Positions 23,436 through 35,814 of a stretch of 64,000 bases of DNA are shown piece by piece. The notes below the pieces were generated by a model. The model had not been told where the DNA came from. It searched no databases and saw only the letters and a list, made by a program, of their open reading frames with translations. How positions within the stretch are numbered: position 1 is the first letter of the stretch; each line of letters opens with the position of its first letter. Source of the DNA: Filosporella fistucella (taxonomy: Eukaryota; Ascomycota; Leotiomycetes; Helotiales); assembly GCA_030077755.1 (NCBI GenBank), contig JAQJZZ010000014.1:2108001-2172000 (forward strand), given 5' to 3'. Both the position numbers and the translations under genes were made by a program.

Positions 23436-25296
23436 TTTTGGCTTTTAAAGAACTCAGTTGATACCTAATTTCTCAACCAGAAAATCTGTGTTATTTAGCA
23501 GGAGGCTTTATAAGAAATTCCAGCCCCTCCTTCACATCTATCATTGCAACGTACCATCACAACTCAAATCGAAGGATCAATATATCTCCCCGCAGCTTAT
23601 TTCCCTCTCTCCCCTTCAAATCTCCTCTCAATCCCGGCTTCTAGATCAAATCATCTCATCTCTCCGACGTGGCGTCTCTTCTCCTTGTCTTTCTTTTATC
23701 TTCCGCGAATGTTTTATCTCAGATAGTCCTAGATCGGTACACAATAAGCATATATTGCATTAAGCTTGAATTTGGAAACAGGGGAGTAATCTATTTATAT
23801 CGTTTTCAGAGAAGTTTGGACGTTGAGGGAAGGGAAAAGCGAAGGGATGGCGGGGTAGAATTACCCCGCATTAGGCTTGGCGGTGGGATGGAGGAAGGGG
23901 TGGAAATAGATGAAAATGGGCAGGGTGATGTGAAGAGAAGATGATGGTCGAAGGGTTATTGAGAAGTCTGGATTAATAGTAGAATATGATTTGGATTTCT
24001 TTTTTTGACGGAGATGAATTAAAAGATTTAGAATTTGATATTGTATGTATTTAAATCATTGAATTGTTTCAAGAATCAATAATTTTACAACCTCCTACTC
24101 CATTCTTCATTTAACCTATCTTGAACCTCAAAGAATCTAAGGATTTGATTTCCACTTTAAAAATTTAGACTCCCACCTCGGAGTCGAAGCTAAAGCCTAG
24201 TACGCTGTCCCAGTTCCAGTTCAACTCCCCTCGACCATTCTACATTCAAGTCCAAACTCCTCCACACCAATTCACGTCTCACTTTCCAATCCCATTTTAT
24301 TCCTATTTACCTCTTGGTAGTTCACCTCTAATGTCCCAATTTTACCAAAACTTCCCTACCGTTATAAATTCAACGAACGCTGGGACAACCCGTTCTGCTT
24401 AATTACCGGAACTATGGCATATGTTAAAGGTATATGGAGCTGGTGTTCTCGGGATTGGGACTCTATCGCTGGGGTATAGATTTGGCAGACGGGGTTGAGA
24501 GCTAGTTGGTCCGGGAATAGTAGGGAGAGGGTGTCTAGAGTTGGGTTCGGGGCAGGGGAATCATGTTATGGTTTAGGGGTGTACTTGGAGGATGAAAGAT
24601 GGAAGGGATGAAATATCCATCCTTGAATTGAGCTTGGATGATAAAATGAGAGGAAGAACTCTCGTCGATTTTTTTACTGTCGTCAACTTCTGTCGCTATC
24701 AACTTCCAGCACCATCAACGAAATCCTCCCATCAAATTCTTCCCTACGTCTCTTACTCAATAATTCTTTCATCCAAATCCTCTCTACTAGATGTATAGAG
24801 CCGACGATCCTAGTTAACACCGCCACATTGACTGTGTGGGTTTTTGAGGACCTGGTAACTCGATTGCGCGGAGCCTCCATATAGTCCATATTCCACCCTG
24901 TTTTTCGTCGATGTTGAACGGAAGCTAGTTCGTTCAACGATATGTATTTATAGCTCCTGAGAAATCACATGAGAGGTTACATACCCCAATAAGTAGAAGA
25001 GTTCTTCCTCCCAGAACTGAAAATGAGATCTAGAGTGTATACCGAATTGATGATAGACAGGATGAAAGCAGAGTAGAGTGTTGATTCGAAGAAGAAGATA
25101 TTCACTTCTTACAAAGTAGCAGTCTCAACCAAGGACATAGATAGGATCGAAGGCCAAATTCCATTTATGTAACTAAATAGCCCAAGCAACCCAAACTACA
25201 GCTCCGGACAAAAGTGAAAATCTGGCACAAAAAACGCCTGGTATCCACCCATCCAGCCATCTATATCCAGAGCGTGAGGAAAACCACATGAGCGCC
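23436..25296. other. Long intergenic interval
   Basis: It holds the GH25 promoter and the gtr2 3' UTR. AT-rich patches lie at about 23980-24080. No coding signal beyond short chance ORFs. Confidence 0.5.
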
Positions 25297-26584
25297 TCAC
25301 TTCCTCTGTTTCGTAATCTCAAACGCCTTCAGCAATCCTTGTACCGTTGCGCCCACATTCTCAAGCACAATCGGCATCTTGCCATAACTGCCTTCCTTCA
25401 TGACCGCCACGAGCGCTAGATACTTATTCACTTCTCTCAACATGATCGGTCTTCTACCATCGGAAAGAACGATACAGCTTTCTGCATCCGTGCAAGCAAC
25501 CTGTTCCTCAATCTTCTGGTTCCAGGGTGGGCCTTCGAGGTAATCGATATACTGCTTTGGCCGCTGCCAACCATAGATCTCTGAGACGTCGACGATGACA
25601 TCGATGAAATCGGAGCAGATTTCGTAAGAAGGCATATCGACAGGGGAGGAATCGGTGGCGATGTAGATCTTGGAGAGGATATCGAAGAGATATGCTTTCT
25701 CGAAACCTGAGGCGCGACAGAGGTTGTTGAGGAGAGCTTCGAGGGTTGGAAGATGCGGAATCAGTTTTTGGATTACTTTGCTGAAAGCCTCGAAGATGGA
25801 ATGGTCGTAGATGGAGGTTAAGTGGAAATATAGCTGTGCATTCTCGACTCCATGGTCGGAAAGCTCGTCTTGGATGCGCTGAGTGATGTCTCGTTGTATG
25901 TCAAGTTTATAATCTTCAGATAGACCGTCAACCTTGTGGATGAAGACTTCGATGTTGATATTTGGGTAGGAGGGTTGAAGGTTGAGAACGGTGCTGTTGA
26001 GACGGTTGACAGCTTCGAGGTACTCGTCTTGAGCATCAATGACCCAGATCAGAGCTCCAATCTCACCGAATATAGCATCAAGATCAAAGGAGGGGTCCAT
26101 GAAATCGACTTGGCCAGGGAAATCCCATACTTGGAAATCCATGAATGAGCTGTTTCGTCAGCAAAGGTCCTGGCTCTCGATCTGGAACTTACTGCATCGA
26201 ATCCTTCTGAATTCTCGCCGTAGATTCAAGAAACAAAGTCTCATTTGGTGGCATCTTATGAAATACCACACTTGAGATCGATGATTTTCCGCTTCTATTC
26301 ATAGTCAGCATCGATCTAACTGTCCAGGCATCACGAACCCTCACTCACCTTCTTTGACCCATCAACAACAATCTTGGTTTGCCTTTCTGGGCAGGACCTG
26401 GTGCTGGTGCAATATTCGCACCATCTTTCCTTTGTACATTTGCACGGTTCTGTTCATAAACACGTTCGAGATTTAGTGATGCTGGACTAATATGACGAAC
26501 AGGACCTTGACGTGCAGGACCATGATAGCTTTGATCTTGCTTTACTTTTCTGCGGCCATTATGAAGAAGGTTTGGAGGAGGCAT
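25297..26584 (-). CDS. gtr2: Rag GTPase Gtr2 / RagC-like
   Basis: Three exons, 26584-26349, 26294-26193 and 26149-25297, give 396 aa. After a 65-residue basic, disordered N-terminus comes the GTPase domain: [16 protein letters not shown] with the P-loop at 76-84, then [15 protein letters not shown], and the G3 region [14 protein letters not shown] (about 116-129). These are hallmarks of the RagC/Gtr2 branch rather than RagA/Gtr1. The downstream VFIHKVDGL supplies the G4 (HKxD) motif. The C-terminal half has the roadblock-like fold ([19 protein letters not shown]) used to dimerise. Gtr2 pairs with Gtr1 on the vacuole membrane in the EGO complex and relays amino-acid status to TORC1. Length and motif order are normal. 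Confidence 0.94.
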
Positions 26585-28463
26585 ATTGTACGAGCTAGGA
26601 CAGGAGTAGATTGTAGATAGATAGGATTGTGTGACAAAGGTGAAGGTTGGCCGCAGCTATGCGTAATGAGGATGAACTCTATTGGGAAGAGAGGAAGAGT
26701 ATAGGTATCTCAAGGGAGGCACGACTGCATCCACCAACCAGCCCAACATCAAATTCGACTTCGAGATACAAGTAATCTCCTTGTGATTTGTTTGCACCAC
26801 CACTCCCGGTCTTGAAAATCTCGGTTCATGGCCGATTCCGAGTACTCGGCAACGGGTACATGAGTTCAGATATCGGTATCTCGCAGAAGGCCATTATATG
26901 ATCAGATCTACATCATCTGAGACTTCTCAGACAGTATATATTGTAGAAGGACAGATGGCAAATACAAATATCAGGCTGACGTTGAATGTGAGTCAGCGTC
27001 GGACAGTAAATGGTTGGTTTAGCTGGTGGCGATTCATCTCGAATCAAGCTTTGGTACTACGAACCATGAACTGAATGTCCACAGCAGAGAGCATGGATAG
27101 ATCTGGAGGTCTGGTTGGGAGTTGATAAAGTCCATTAAGATTGATCTGAATCTGCGGCTCCTTTTTCAGGGGGTGTGTGCATGGATGGCTGAAAGGTTCC
27201 AGATATGTGAAATACTATTGCGACTTTTGTGCATGAATGACGAGGAAGGTTTGAAAGCAGAGAAATTGCGAGCTTGTGTTGAAATGTCACGTACCTCCAT
27301 TGTGTAGCTTGTGGTATCACAAACTTTGCTGCGTTCTGTTCTTCGGTCCGGGCGTTTAAGGAGAGCGTGCCCCTTGACCCTCCGGCGCTGTTTGCTACTC
27401 TCAGCTGTATATTACAACCAAACTATTGGCGATTGATGCAAATTCTTCTGTCTGTTGCTGTCAGTTTCCTTATCGAACCCTTTCGAGTGGCCGGGGTTGC
27501 CTTCAGGTGTCGTGATATGTCACATACCCTTTATCCTCCAACCGGCTTTGCAGCAAGCTCCGGCGGACGTATATGTAGTTTGAGTGGATAACAAAAGATA
27601 AGAGAGCAATACTCCGTAGTTCGGGGCAAGAGAGCTTTGCTTTGGTTGTCGGAGGAAGTATTTGATTGGAGTGGAGGAAGTTGTTGGGCTCTGCATTTTC
27701 GCCCCGCTAAATTTTGCGGGGAGATGATGTCGTCGGGCTAGCGAGGGATGATGAGCTTTAAGACCCTCGACCCAAAGGTGAAGGCAAGGACTAGAGTGAT
27801 TAATTACTAGGCGCATCTGAGAGTCATGAAAATCATTTTTTATATTCAATTATCAGAAATGATAGCGCTGGGTACCTCGGTCTTGCCAACACAAAATCAT
27901 ATCACGAAGCCCTCCAGATCTCGACATCAAGGTCAACCTCCTGCGACCTCTTCTACATGAGGTACTCGAGTCTTCTCTATCAAATCAATTGGAAGTAAGA
28001 GACGTGATCTCAACGTGGTGTAAGGATCAAATTTACAGAAACGTATCACTAACGGGTGGCAGCAGCGGTCGATCCGTGTAGCTTCGTACCCCGAACAACG
28101 ATCGTGTGACACAGCTCGATCTCCTTCGCATCAAGCAAGGCATCTGGTCTAATACTTATGCTGTGTCTCATCTTTAATTTCATGTGCAGAGTGTGGCTGG
28201 AGAAAAGTCTCTCGGATTTCGTGCATGTGTTGAAAAATTGGAGACAGTCTGAAGAGAGTGGAACATCACCAATTCCAGGGGTTGTAAGATAATGCATTTA
28301 GCACAGTCTATCCATTTGGATGACTGAAAAGTTGTATTTGCCTATCCGAAAGAAAGATACCTCAGTATCCAAATGGTAACTCGGCTCCCAAACTCCGCGC
28401 TTGAAAACAAGCGGAAAAATGCAACTCCATTATCTCGATATATGCCATTGCGCCCAATTCCTG
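26585..28463. other. Intergenic interval between gtr2 and the MIF-domain gene
   Basis: It holds the gtr2 promoter and the 3' flank of the next gene. No gene can be supported. Confidence 0.5.
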
Positions 28464-29538
28464 TTACGACTTTCCAAATAATGAAGCTATGAAGCTTTTC
28501 CTCCGACCGACCTTCTGTACCTTTTCGGCCTTCCGGTCGAGGTAACTCATCTCTGTCGGTATTGCCGGTAAAGGTGGGCTATCTCTGTCACTTGTCGGTG
28601 GTGTCTTTTCATTATGAGTTGGTAGAAGAGAACTCCTCTTCGGACCTCTCAACGATTTCATACTCTGCCTTCTCTTCCCGTCAGTCTTCGCAGTCCCACG
28701 AGACAAACTCCTTTGAAGATTCACATTTGTCTCTGCCATTTCGCGCTCCAGCTCCTCAATCTCCCCTGCGACAGTCTTCCCCTGACAGGCCAAATTCTCC
28801 TCTCCAATTGCGACAAATTTGATTACTCCTCGCTCTGGTCCAACTCCCAATCCCTCTTCCATCTGTTTTGCCAGTAAAGCTGCATTTCGTTTGTTCGTGA
28901 CTGGTTGTAATTGCGATCCAAGAGCTGTGATTGTCAAATTATATGCGGGGTCGAAGGTCCCCCCAAAAAGCATGCAGCAAGAGTGTGTGAGCGATACGAC
29001 AATGCAGCTTTCGGGGCGCTGATATCTGCTAGAGAGGAAGTAGGATAAGTCGGTGATTAGGGTGTATTCGTCGTTAACCTACCAATTGTCAGTGGGAGGA
29101 ATATACCTGTATTGAGGGATAACTTACAATGACATTCGTCCGGACATCAGCTATAATTGGCGACTCCCTAGTAACTCGCTCTCGTGCTGAACTGCTAGAT
29201 TCCCGATGCGCAAATACCTCCCCATAATATTGACTCTTCCTCTTGGCCAATTCCTTCTGCTCTGGGGTTTTCATGCTCGAAAATATGGCCCCATCACCCG
29301 GTGCGCCGCGACTCAAGTCCCTTGTAATTCGTGCTTCCTCCTTCTGGGTTGCCGAAACAGCAGGGCTTGAGTTTGCTTGGTGCATTCTGATCTCGGTCTC
29401 CGCAGGTGGGGAGGGTGGTAAATTCATGTGCGAAGCCAGTTTCCTTGAATGGGCGGATTTCTCTGGGGATGATGGTAATGATTCAACAGGATCGTATCGT
29501 TGTGCGGTTGCGTCGATTGTACGAATCGAACTCGGCAT
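28464..29538 (-). CDS. Fungal protein with internal MIF/tautomerase-like domain
   Basis: Two exons, 29538-29128 and 29078-28464, joined in phase 0, give 341 aa. The frame is open upstream of 29538 but only through non-ATG codons. Residues 1-125 are disordered and Ser/Pro/Glu-rich. Residues about 127-240 align by pattern with macrophage migration inhibitory factor: PIIADVRTNVIVNDEYTL, SCIVVSLTHSCCMLFGG, DPAYNLTITALG, ALLAKQMEEGLGVGPERG and IKFVAIGEENLACQGKT. The tail (240-341) is basic and Ser-rich and ends RRKSFIASLFGKS. In MIF the catalytic base is the N-terminal proline freed after Met removal. Here the equivalent Pro127 is buried in the chain, so classic tautomerase activity is not expected unless the protein is processed. 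No signal peptide is seen. Confidence 0.82.
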
Positions 29539-31783
29539 TCTCGACGTCCTAACAATGATTGACTTCCCAAATGGTGAAGATGAGGAGAAGAGGGTGCGCA
29601 AAAGCACTCAGACACCAGGAGCTGTAGTTGGTCGTGTGAGACACGCAGTACAGAGTCCGCGAGCAAACACGAACTCCAAAGTAGTGCGGATAGGTATTGT
29701 AGGCACGGCAGATGCGATAAGGCTGGCAGTGCGTAATGGTGAAAGTGAAGCTATCGTGATGGTGGTATTAAGGAAACAGTTTGTTGCGTGAATAAAATTT
29801 GATGAAGAGAAATGGGAATGGGAAGTGAAATGCAGAGCAGCAGAGAAATGTCTGCTCATTAAACAAAAAGGCGCTGGATGATTCAAGTACCTACCTTTTT
29901 TCAGTGACAGCCGGGCTGGGGACATGTAGGACACGAGGGGGAAGCCACAACCCACCAAAGAGGTTAAGATCAATCTTCAGCTTGCCGCAGAAAGGGTCGA
30001 ATGTGGAAATAATATGAGGACAAAATTAGACGACTTGTCTATGATGGGAGGTCAGAGAGGTTAGATCCAAATGGCCTTGCGAATCCAGCCAACGCACTGA
30101 GAGCGGAGTTGCGGAATAGCGCTGTTGATCTACGCCACGCTCAATAGACTTACGGCTGAAAGTTTCTGCAAGACAAGACCAGGACCAAGACCATCTAGCT
30201 TTGATGTGTCCGGTATTGAGATCCGGGGCACTACTGGACTGACTCGAGATGCGTATTTGATGAGGCTATTCCCCGCGATGGATAGACTGTACATCTCAGG
30301 GGAAGCTCAAAATTGTGTTTGGGGCTTGTACTTTGGGGTCGCTGGAACCAGCCGTGGTGGTAGTAAGGGACGGGTATCTGCACCATTTTCGCAGGTATCT
30401 GTCGTACATTAAGGGGTCATTGCATCCCTCGCGGAGGATCAGTCCAATCGATATCGGTGCGGATATGGCGAAACTGAGCGATGTTTGCACGGAGGCAGTA
30501 GGGAGACTCGAAGATATCCTGAGGTGGTGTACGAAGTAGTCCAGATGGATATTGGCAGCTGATGAAATCTGGACATTCCTTTGCTCTACGACGAGTCGCC
30601 ACCCTGCCAAGCCATCCAGGTCAATCATTGCAAGAGTGCCGCTGACTCAGCGAGCCGGCGAATACCATTCACAAGTTCCACCAGCGGTGTTCCATGTTTT
30701 AAAGAAAACCTTCTCCCTCACCGCACAAACAATGCGTGCAGGCCGGCATCGAAGCTTCATTTCAACCTTTTCAACATGAACGATGTGACTCTGCTATGAA
30801 CAAATACGATGTCTATGCCTAGGACTTTGGCAGCACATTGACCTTTGGCTCTGCTTATCTCGAGAAAGGAATTTCACATTATCTATCGAATCTGCTTCTC
30901 ATCTTCCTGGGACATCAACACAACGAGATCGTCACAATATATCCTACGCAAAACTCCAGAATAATTACAGGATTTAGGGGCAGATATGAGAGTAGGAAAC
31001 ACGATCTCGGCCACTTTTCGTCCCATGGCCATCTGACTACATGAGAATGGACAAGATCATCCGGTCTTTAGACTTTGTTCCAATCAACTCTCCTGTCTGC
31101 TTTTCAAGCTTCTCAAATCGTCGCATACATGCAAAATGTATATCTCCAAGTGGGGGTGAAGAGCATATCATCTCAGCCTAAAGTCATTTATTCGCTGCAT
31201 CGAATTTCCTGATCAGTATCCTCCGAACTCATCTCGAAACACATCACGTGTAATTGAGTTCCAGAATGGAAAGATCACTACAGGCTGGTGTCTTTCGTTC
31301 CGCTCTGGTTCCGAGTTTAAACTACCGTATGGGGTTCTTGGATATACCGGCAGTTTGGAACAATGATAACGCGTCATTTGTATGCGAAAACCTCACTTAC
31401 TGCTCCCGTCCCTTTTCCATCTCAATTTGCCAAATCCCAAACAAGGTTTGCGGCTGGTTGTTCGTCAATCACTCCCCTGCAACCCCGCAATATCACTTTC
31501 TTTTCATATAAACGATTCCACATATTGGTTCCTTCCACGTTGATCATATATCCCCGCGATTAAGGTTAAAGGCCAGGGGCACCCTCACGGATCACGCGGC
31601 TTGAACATTCGAACCGACCTCCGGAGCTTGTATATCGGCATATTGTTTCTGCTAAAGGCACTTCGTCCTATGAAAATTCCGAAGGAGATTATTATGGACC
31701 GGACAAACGGCAGGTAACCTTGTATATGATATATTTCGTTTTCAGCCTGCTATTTTCCCGCGAGTCCGCCAAGAGAGAATTTG
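29539..31783. other. Intergenic interval upstream of the CE1 esterase
   Basis: Short open frames near 30125-30540 (plus) have weak protein-like stretches (for example PIDIGADMAKLSDVCTEAV), but they lie in different frames with no clear splice sites, so no gene is called. The remainder is unremarkable. Confidence 0.45.
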
Positions 31784-31791
31784 TATAATAT
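31784..31791 (+). promoter_or_regulatory. TATA-like element of the CE1 esterase gene
   Basis: TATAATAT lies 76 bp before the ATG and is followed by a CT-rich stretch, which is the common core-promoter arrangement of highly expressed fungal secretory genes. Confidence 0.4.
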
Positions 31792-31859
31792 GAAGACTCC
31801 CCACACTCTCCTCTGCTCCTCAGAGAGTATAGATTCACCACCTCTACCAAACCTTCACC

Positions 31860-32809
31860 ATGCATTTCCTCTCTACTCTCGCGAGCGCCGTCGCTCTGGT
31901 TTCATCTGTTAATGCTCTCGGGTCTACTCTTCAACAGGTCACCGCTTTCAAAGATGGCCCAACAGCAGCAAAGATGTACATTTATGTACCTAAGACCAAA
32001 GCAGAGAAGGCACCTATCGTTCTAGCTATTCATTACTGCACTGGAACTGCCAATGGATATTTTTCCAACTCCAAATACGCCGCGCTCGCTGATACCAAGG
32101 GCTTCATCGTCATCTTCCCAAACTCGCCATCATCAGGCGGATGCTGGGATGTAGCTTCAACTCAATCGCTCTCTCATCTCAAAGGTGGCGATTCCCAGAC
32201 CATCATCAACATGGCCAAGTACGCAGCCGCCAACTACGGCGGTGATATCGATCGTGTATACGCTACTGGGTCTTCTTCTGGAGCAATGATGACCAATGTC
32301 CTGGCGGGAGCATACCCCGATATCATCAAGGCTGGTAGCGTCTACTCTGGTGTACCAGACGGATGTTTCTTTGTCAGTGGATCACAACCTGGAGCCGCTA
32401 CCCCAGGATGGAATAATGCTTGTGCCAATGGACAATCAGTCAAGACTGCTGCAGCTTGGGGAGATTTGACGAGAAGTTATTACCCAGGGTATAACGGAAG
32501 TTACCCTAAGATGATGATGTGAGTGATATACCCAATTCCTATATTTTTCCAACTGTATTAATACCGAATAGCTGGCACGGAACCTCCGATTCCACTCTCG
32601 GCTATCCCAATCTCGCTGAGACCATGAAGCAATGGTCCAACGTCATGAACATCCCATTCACCAAGAACGTGACCAACACACCTCAATCTGGATATACTCA
32701 AATGGTTTACGGTGATGGAACTAAATTGGTTGGATACTCTGCACAGGGTGTTGGACACACTGTTCCATTGCATGAGACTATGGATCTTGCTTGGTTTGGT
32801 ATCGAGTAG
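31860..32809 (+). CDS. Secreted carbohydrate esterase family 1 (acetylxylan/feruloyl esterase type)
   Basis: Two exons, 31860-32518 and 32572-32809, flank a 53-nt intron (GTGAGT..AATAG) and give 298 aa. Signal peptide: MHFLSTLASAVALVSSVNA. The mature enzyme begins LGSTLQQVTAFKDGPT, followed by APIVLAIHYCTGTANGYF (oxyanion-hole region), FIVIFPNSP, GGCWDV and the nucleophile elbow ATGSSSGAMM with Ser139. WHGTSDSTLGYPNL supplies the region of the acid, and GVGHTVPLHETMDLAWFGI the catalytic His and the C-terminus. This pattern is that of fungal CE1 acetylxylan esterases (AxeA) and related polyhydroxybutyrate-depolymerase-like proteins. No CBM1 is attached. Likely role: removing acetyl or feruloyl groups from xylan during plant-wall attack. 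Confidence 0.93.
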
Positions 32810-33836
32810 GTGATTGATGACTGGAATGATTATGAAATTGTCTGGGAAGACAAGGGAATGATGAAGAAGTGGAAAAATGTATATAATGAATGAGGCACTC
32901 GTTGTAGATATACTTGGTATGGAAGCTCTGTCCAATTCACTCGTTTGGTAGTAGCATTGAAAAAGAAAAGTGTGGCTTGACAGAATAATCTGAAACATTG
33001 GATTGAACCTCATTTCAGGTACAAGAGCTCGAACCCTTCGTGGACTCCAATCTTGTATCATTGCCGTTCATCTATCCTTTTTTTGTTCAATCTCTACATC
33101 CAATGTTGCATCTATACTCTCATCACCATCTCCTTATCCTACCTCTGCCTTATTCATTTCACCCCTCCTTGCAACCCTCCCCCCTTTCTCATCCGACCGG
33201 TAAACCCTCAATCCCCGCCCCATCTACACTCACCATCTCTCCATCATCATCACCACTCCCAAACACAAACCACAACACTGAACTCCTCACCACCTACCTC
33301 CTCATAGAAAAAGCCCGACAAATCGTTGCGTACGGAGTCGATCCATTCCCTCCCTTCCCCCGCCACGACTCGCTAAACCCAACCACAGCGCCTCAGAAAG
33401 CAAATATGTGAGATGTCTTTCTCTTCATTTAAACGAGAGCCTCGCGAGGCAAGGAATTCTAGTTTTAGGATTTGGGAATATGTGTTCTTTTCTAGGTTAG
33501 GTGGTCGTCATTCCTTTCCTGCTTTCTCTGCTCTGGTTTCTACATTTTTTCTGTCTGTTGGATTGCTCTTTGAGGATTTGGGCGCTGGACGATGTGAGGT
33601 GAGAATTCTAGAAAGAGAGGGAAATTTTGAACGTTCTTTGGTTTTTGAGGGTTGGGTTAAGACGTTCTTTTGATTTGTTATTCTATTGGGTTTTAAGAGA
33701 ATTGGTGGTTCGGGATCAAATATTGGAGGCTTTTTGGAGCTCCCAGAACTCAAACCCTCAAAATGGGTATCCTGGTACCTATCCCCTCCCCAACTCCTCG
33801 AATTCAAAACACAAATCCCACTAACGCCCCTCATAG
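32810..33836. other. Interval containing the unresolved 5' part of the next membrane-protein gene
   Basis: Several short plus-strand frames between about 33040 and 33770 have hydrophobic or Pro/Ser-rich composition. There are plausible donors at 33199 (CCG|GTAAAC) and 33767 (ATGG|GTATCC), but I could not assemble one consistent set of exons. The first exons of the gene at 33837 probably lie here. Confidence 0.4.
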
Positions 33837-35237
33837 TCAACCTTCTCAACGCACCTAACCAAATCCTCCTCCCTTCCTCCCCCAAAATACATAACCTCCT
33901 ACACGCCTTCCTCCCGCCTCCCCTCCCTCCGCACCAGCATCCTCTGTTCTCTGCCTCTCCTCTCTTTACTAGGCTACTACTTCACATGGCATCTCTGTCT
34001 CTCAAATGGAACCTACGAATCGATTCTCGCCTTGATCTCACAACCTGACTCACCCTTCCCCGGGACAAAAGATTTACTTATTAAGAAGTATGTCGGATGG
34101 GCAAGAATAGATCGACATCTCAGTATTCTAGTTACGTTTTTCGCGCCGGTGAGCGCGTTTAAACATGGGGATTTGGGTTTATTTGCTGTGTGGGGGGCGG
34201 GACAGAGGGGAGCGTGTTGGATTGTGTTGGTTATGGAGGCGTTGAGGATGGGGAATAAGGGGAAGGTGCTTAGTTGGTTAGTATTTCTCTTTTCCATTGC
34301 TATATTCATGGTATGATGTAAATATGAAAATGTACTGACATAGAAAAGGATCGGCATCACAGGTCTCGCATTCCAGTCCCTTTCTCTAGCAGTCATAACA
34401 CCTCTCTACCTCTTCCTCCACCTCCTCACTTCACCAGTCAGCAAACCTTTTCCAGGCACCCACGCCAATTCCGTCTTGCTTGTTCCAGCACTCGATCTGC
34501 GTATTCTTCCTTTCAGTATCGTTTTCGCCTACCTGATACCAAGTATCCTGATGTGTATTCCCTCCCCCATCGTCACGAACAGCACACGCCAATACCTAAT
34601 CGCAACATGGGTCTTGTTTCCCCTCTGGACAATCTGCTTTCAGAGCAGTATTCGCTTTCTATGTGCGCAGATTGTGAAGAGATTTTGGTCCGAAAAAGCG
34701 AAATCTAGACCACCTGCTCCGCAGGGAGCGAGCTATTTGAGTAATGTGAAGCATGTATATCGGTTTATACTGTTTTTGAGTATTAGCACGCATATCCCGG
34801 TTCTTCTTCTGGCACTTACTCCTTCGACATTAATACCGTCTCAGTTCACGACTATAAAATCGTGGTGTGAAAGCACATTCACTCAAGTTTTCATACCTTA
34901 TCTACCTCTCCCTTCATATCAAGTCACTTCTTTCGCGGCAGGGATTCATACCTACCTTCTCTGGGATTTCTGCATCGCTTCGATTGCGTTCCTACTCTGG
35001 GCAACGCTATTATATAGAAATGCAACAACTGAAAAGTCGATTGTGGATCCGAATACCTGTTTACCTATTTATAGAGAGCTTCTTGTAGGGGAGAGGAAGG
35101 GAGAGGGCAATGAGTGGCGCAAACTTGGGGTTAAGATTGCAGGGTGGAGTGTATTAGGAGGGCCGATGGGAGCGCTGGCTGTGTTACTTTGGGAGAGAGA
35201 TGCGATTGTGAGGCAGAAGCTCAAGCAGGGGATATAA
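33837..35237 (+). CDS. Polytopic membrane protein, 3' two exons; 5' end unresolved
   Basis: Exons 33837-34276 and 34349-35237 join in frame across an intron of 72 nt (GTTAGT..AAAAG). The left border follows a good branch site and acceptor (CACTAAC..CATAG). The readable 442 residues carry several hydrophobic segments: ILCSLPLLSLLGYYFTWHL, LSILVTFFAPVSAF, AFQSLSLAVITPLYLFLHLL, LPFSIVFAYLIPSILMCI, FILFLSISTHIPVLLLAL, DFCIASIAFLLWATLLY and a final GWSVLGGPMGALAVLLW. Loop motifs include KKYVGWARIDRH and LRMGNKGKVLSW. It is clearly an integral membrane protein of a fungal type. I cannot assign it to a named family with confidence. There is no biosynthetic cluster next to it. Confidence 0.7.
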
Positions 35238-35814
35238 AAAGAATGGACGAGTTGAGAAGGTTAAGGATGGACGGATCGGTAATGATTGCATTTCGTAGGA
35301 GAAGAGGAGTAATTGACTTTGAGGGCAAGTTGGGTATTGCTTGTTGGAATCTTCGGACTGATATAAGAAAATGTTTGAAGTTGTAAGTCCGAATTTTGAA
35401 GTCGGTATGAGATTATGTCCCAAAGGAGGTACTGCATGCGGGTGTGGCCGCTGGCACAGTGGATTGATACCGACAGCGGAGTATCGAGCGGCGCACGTCC
35501 TCATATGATGCAGGTGAAGGCTCCTCACCTGTAGGAAGTACGGCTCAGATCACAGATCTTTCAGCTGCAAAAGTGAGGCGGAGTAAATCCCAAAAGCATG
35601 GCAAGCTATTGTATTTGATACTTTCGTGTATTTGAAAATTTTCATCTCTTTCAATACAGTAACTTGGCTCGACCAAGTCGACTGGACGTATCGCGTTCCC
35701 AAGAGCTTCAAAATCGTGCTGAGTGGCCCAAAAGTCTAGACCACACCCATTATAGAGATTTCCCTACTATCTTCTATAGTCATAGACAAAGAAAACGTGT
35801 AAGAAGCGTCGCAA
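35238..35814. other. Spacer
   Basis: 3' flank of the membrane-protein gene. Nothing else is seen. Confidence 0.4.

Noticed and set aside
29243..29791. 182-codon plus-strand ORF
   Set aside because: Antisense to the first exon of the MIF-domain gene.
30125..30539. Possible gene remnant with helical-looking segments
   Set aside because: The frames do not connect by credible splicing and no family resemblance was found.
33508..33885. 125-codon minus-strand ORF
   Set aside because: Overlaps the probable 5' exons and acceptor of the plus-strand membrane-protein gene; basic low-complexity composition.
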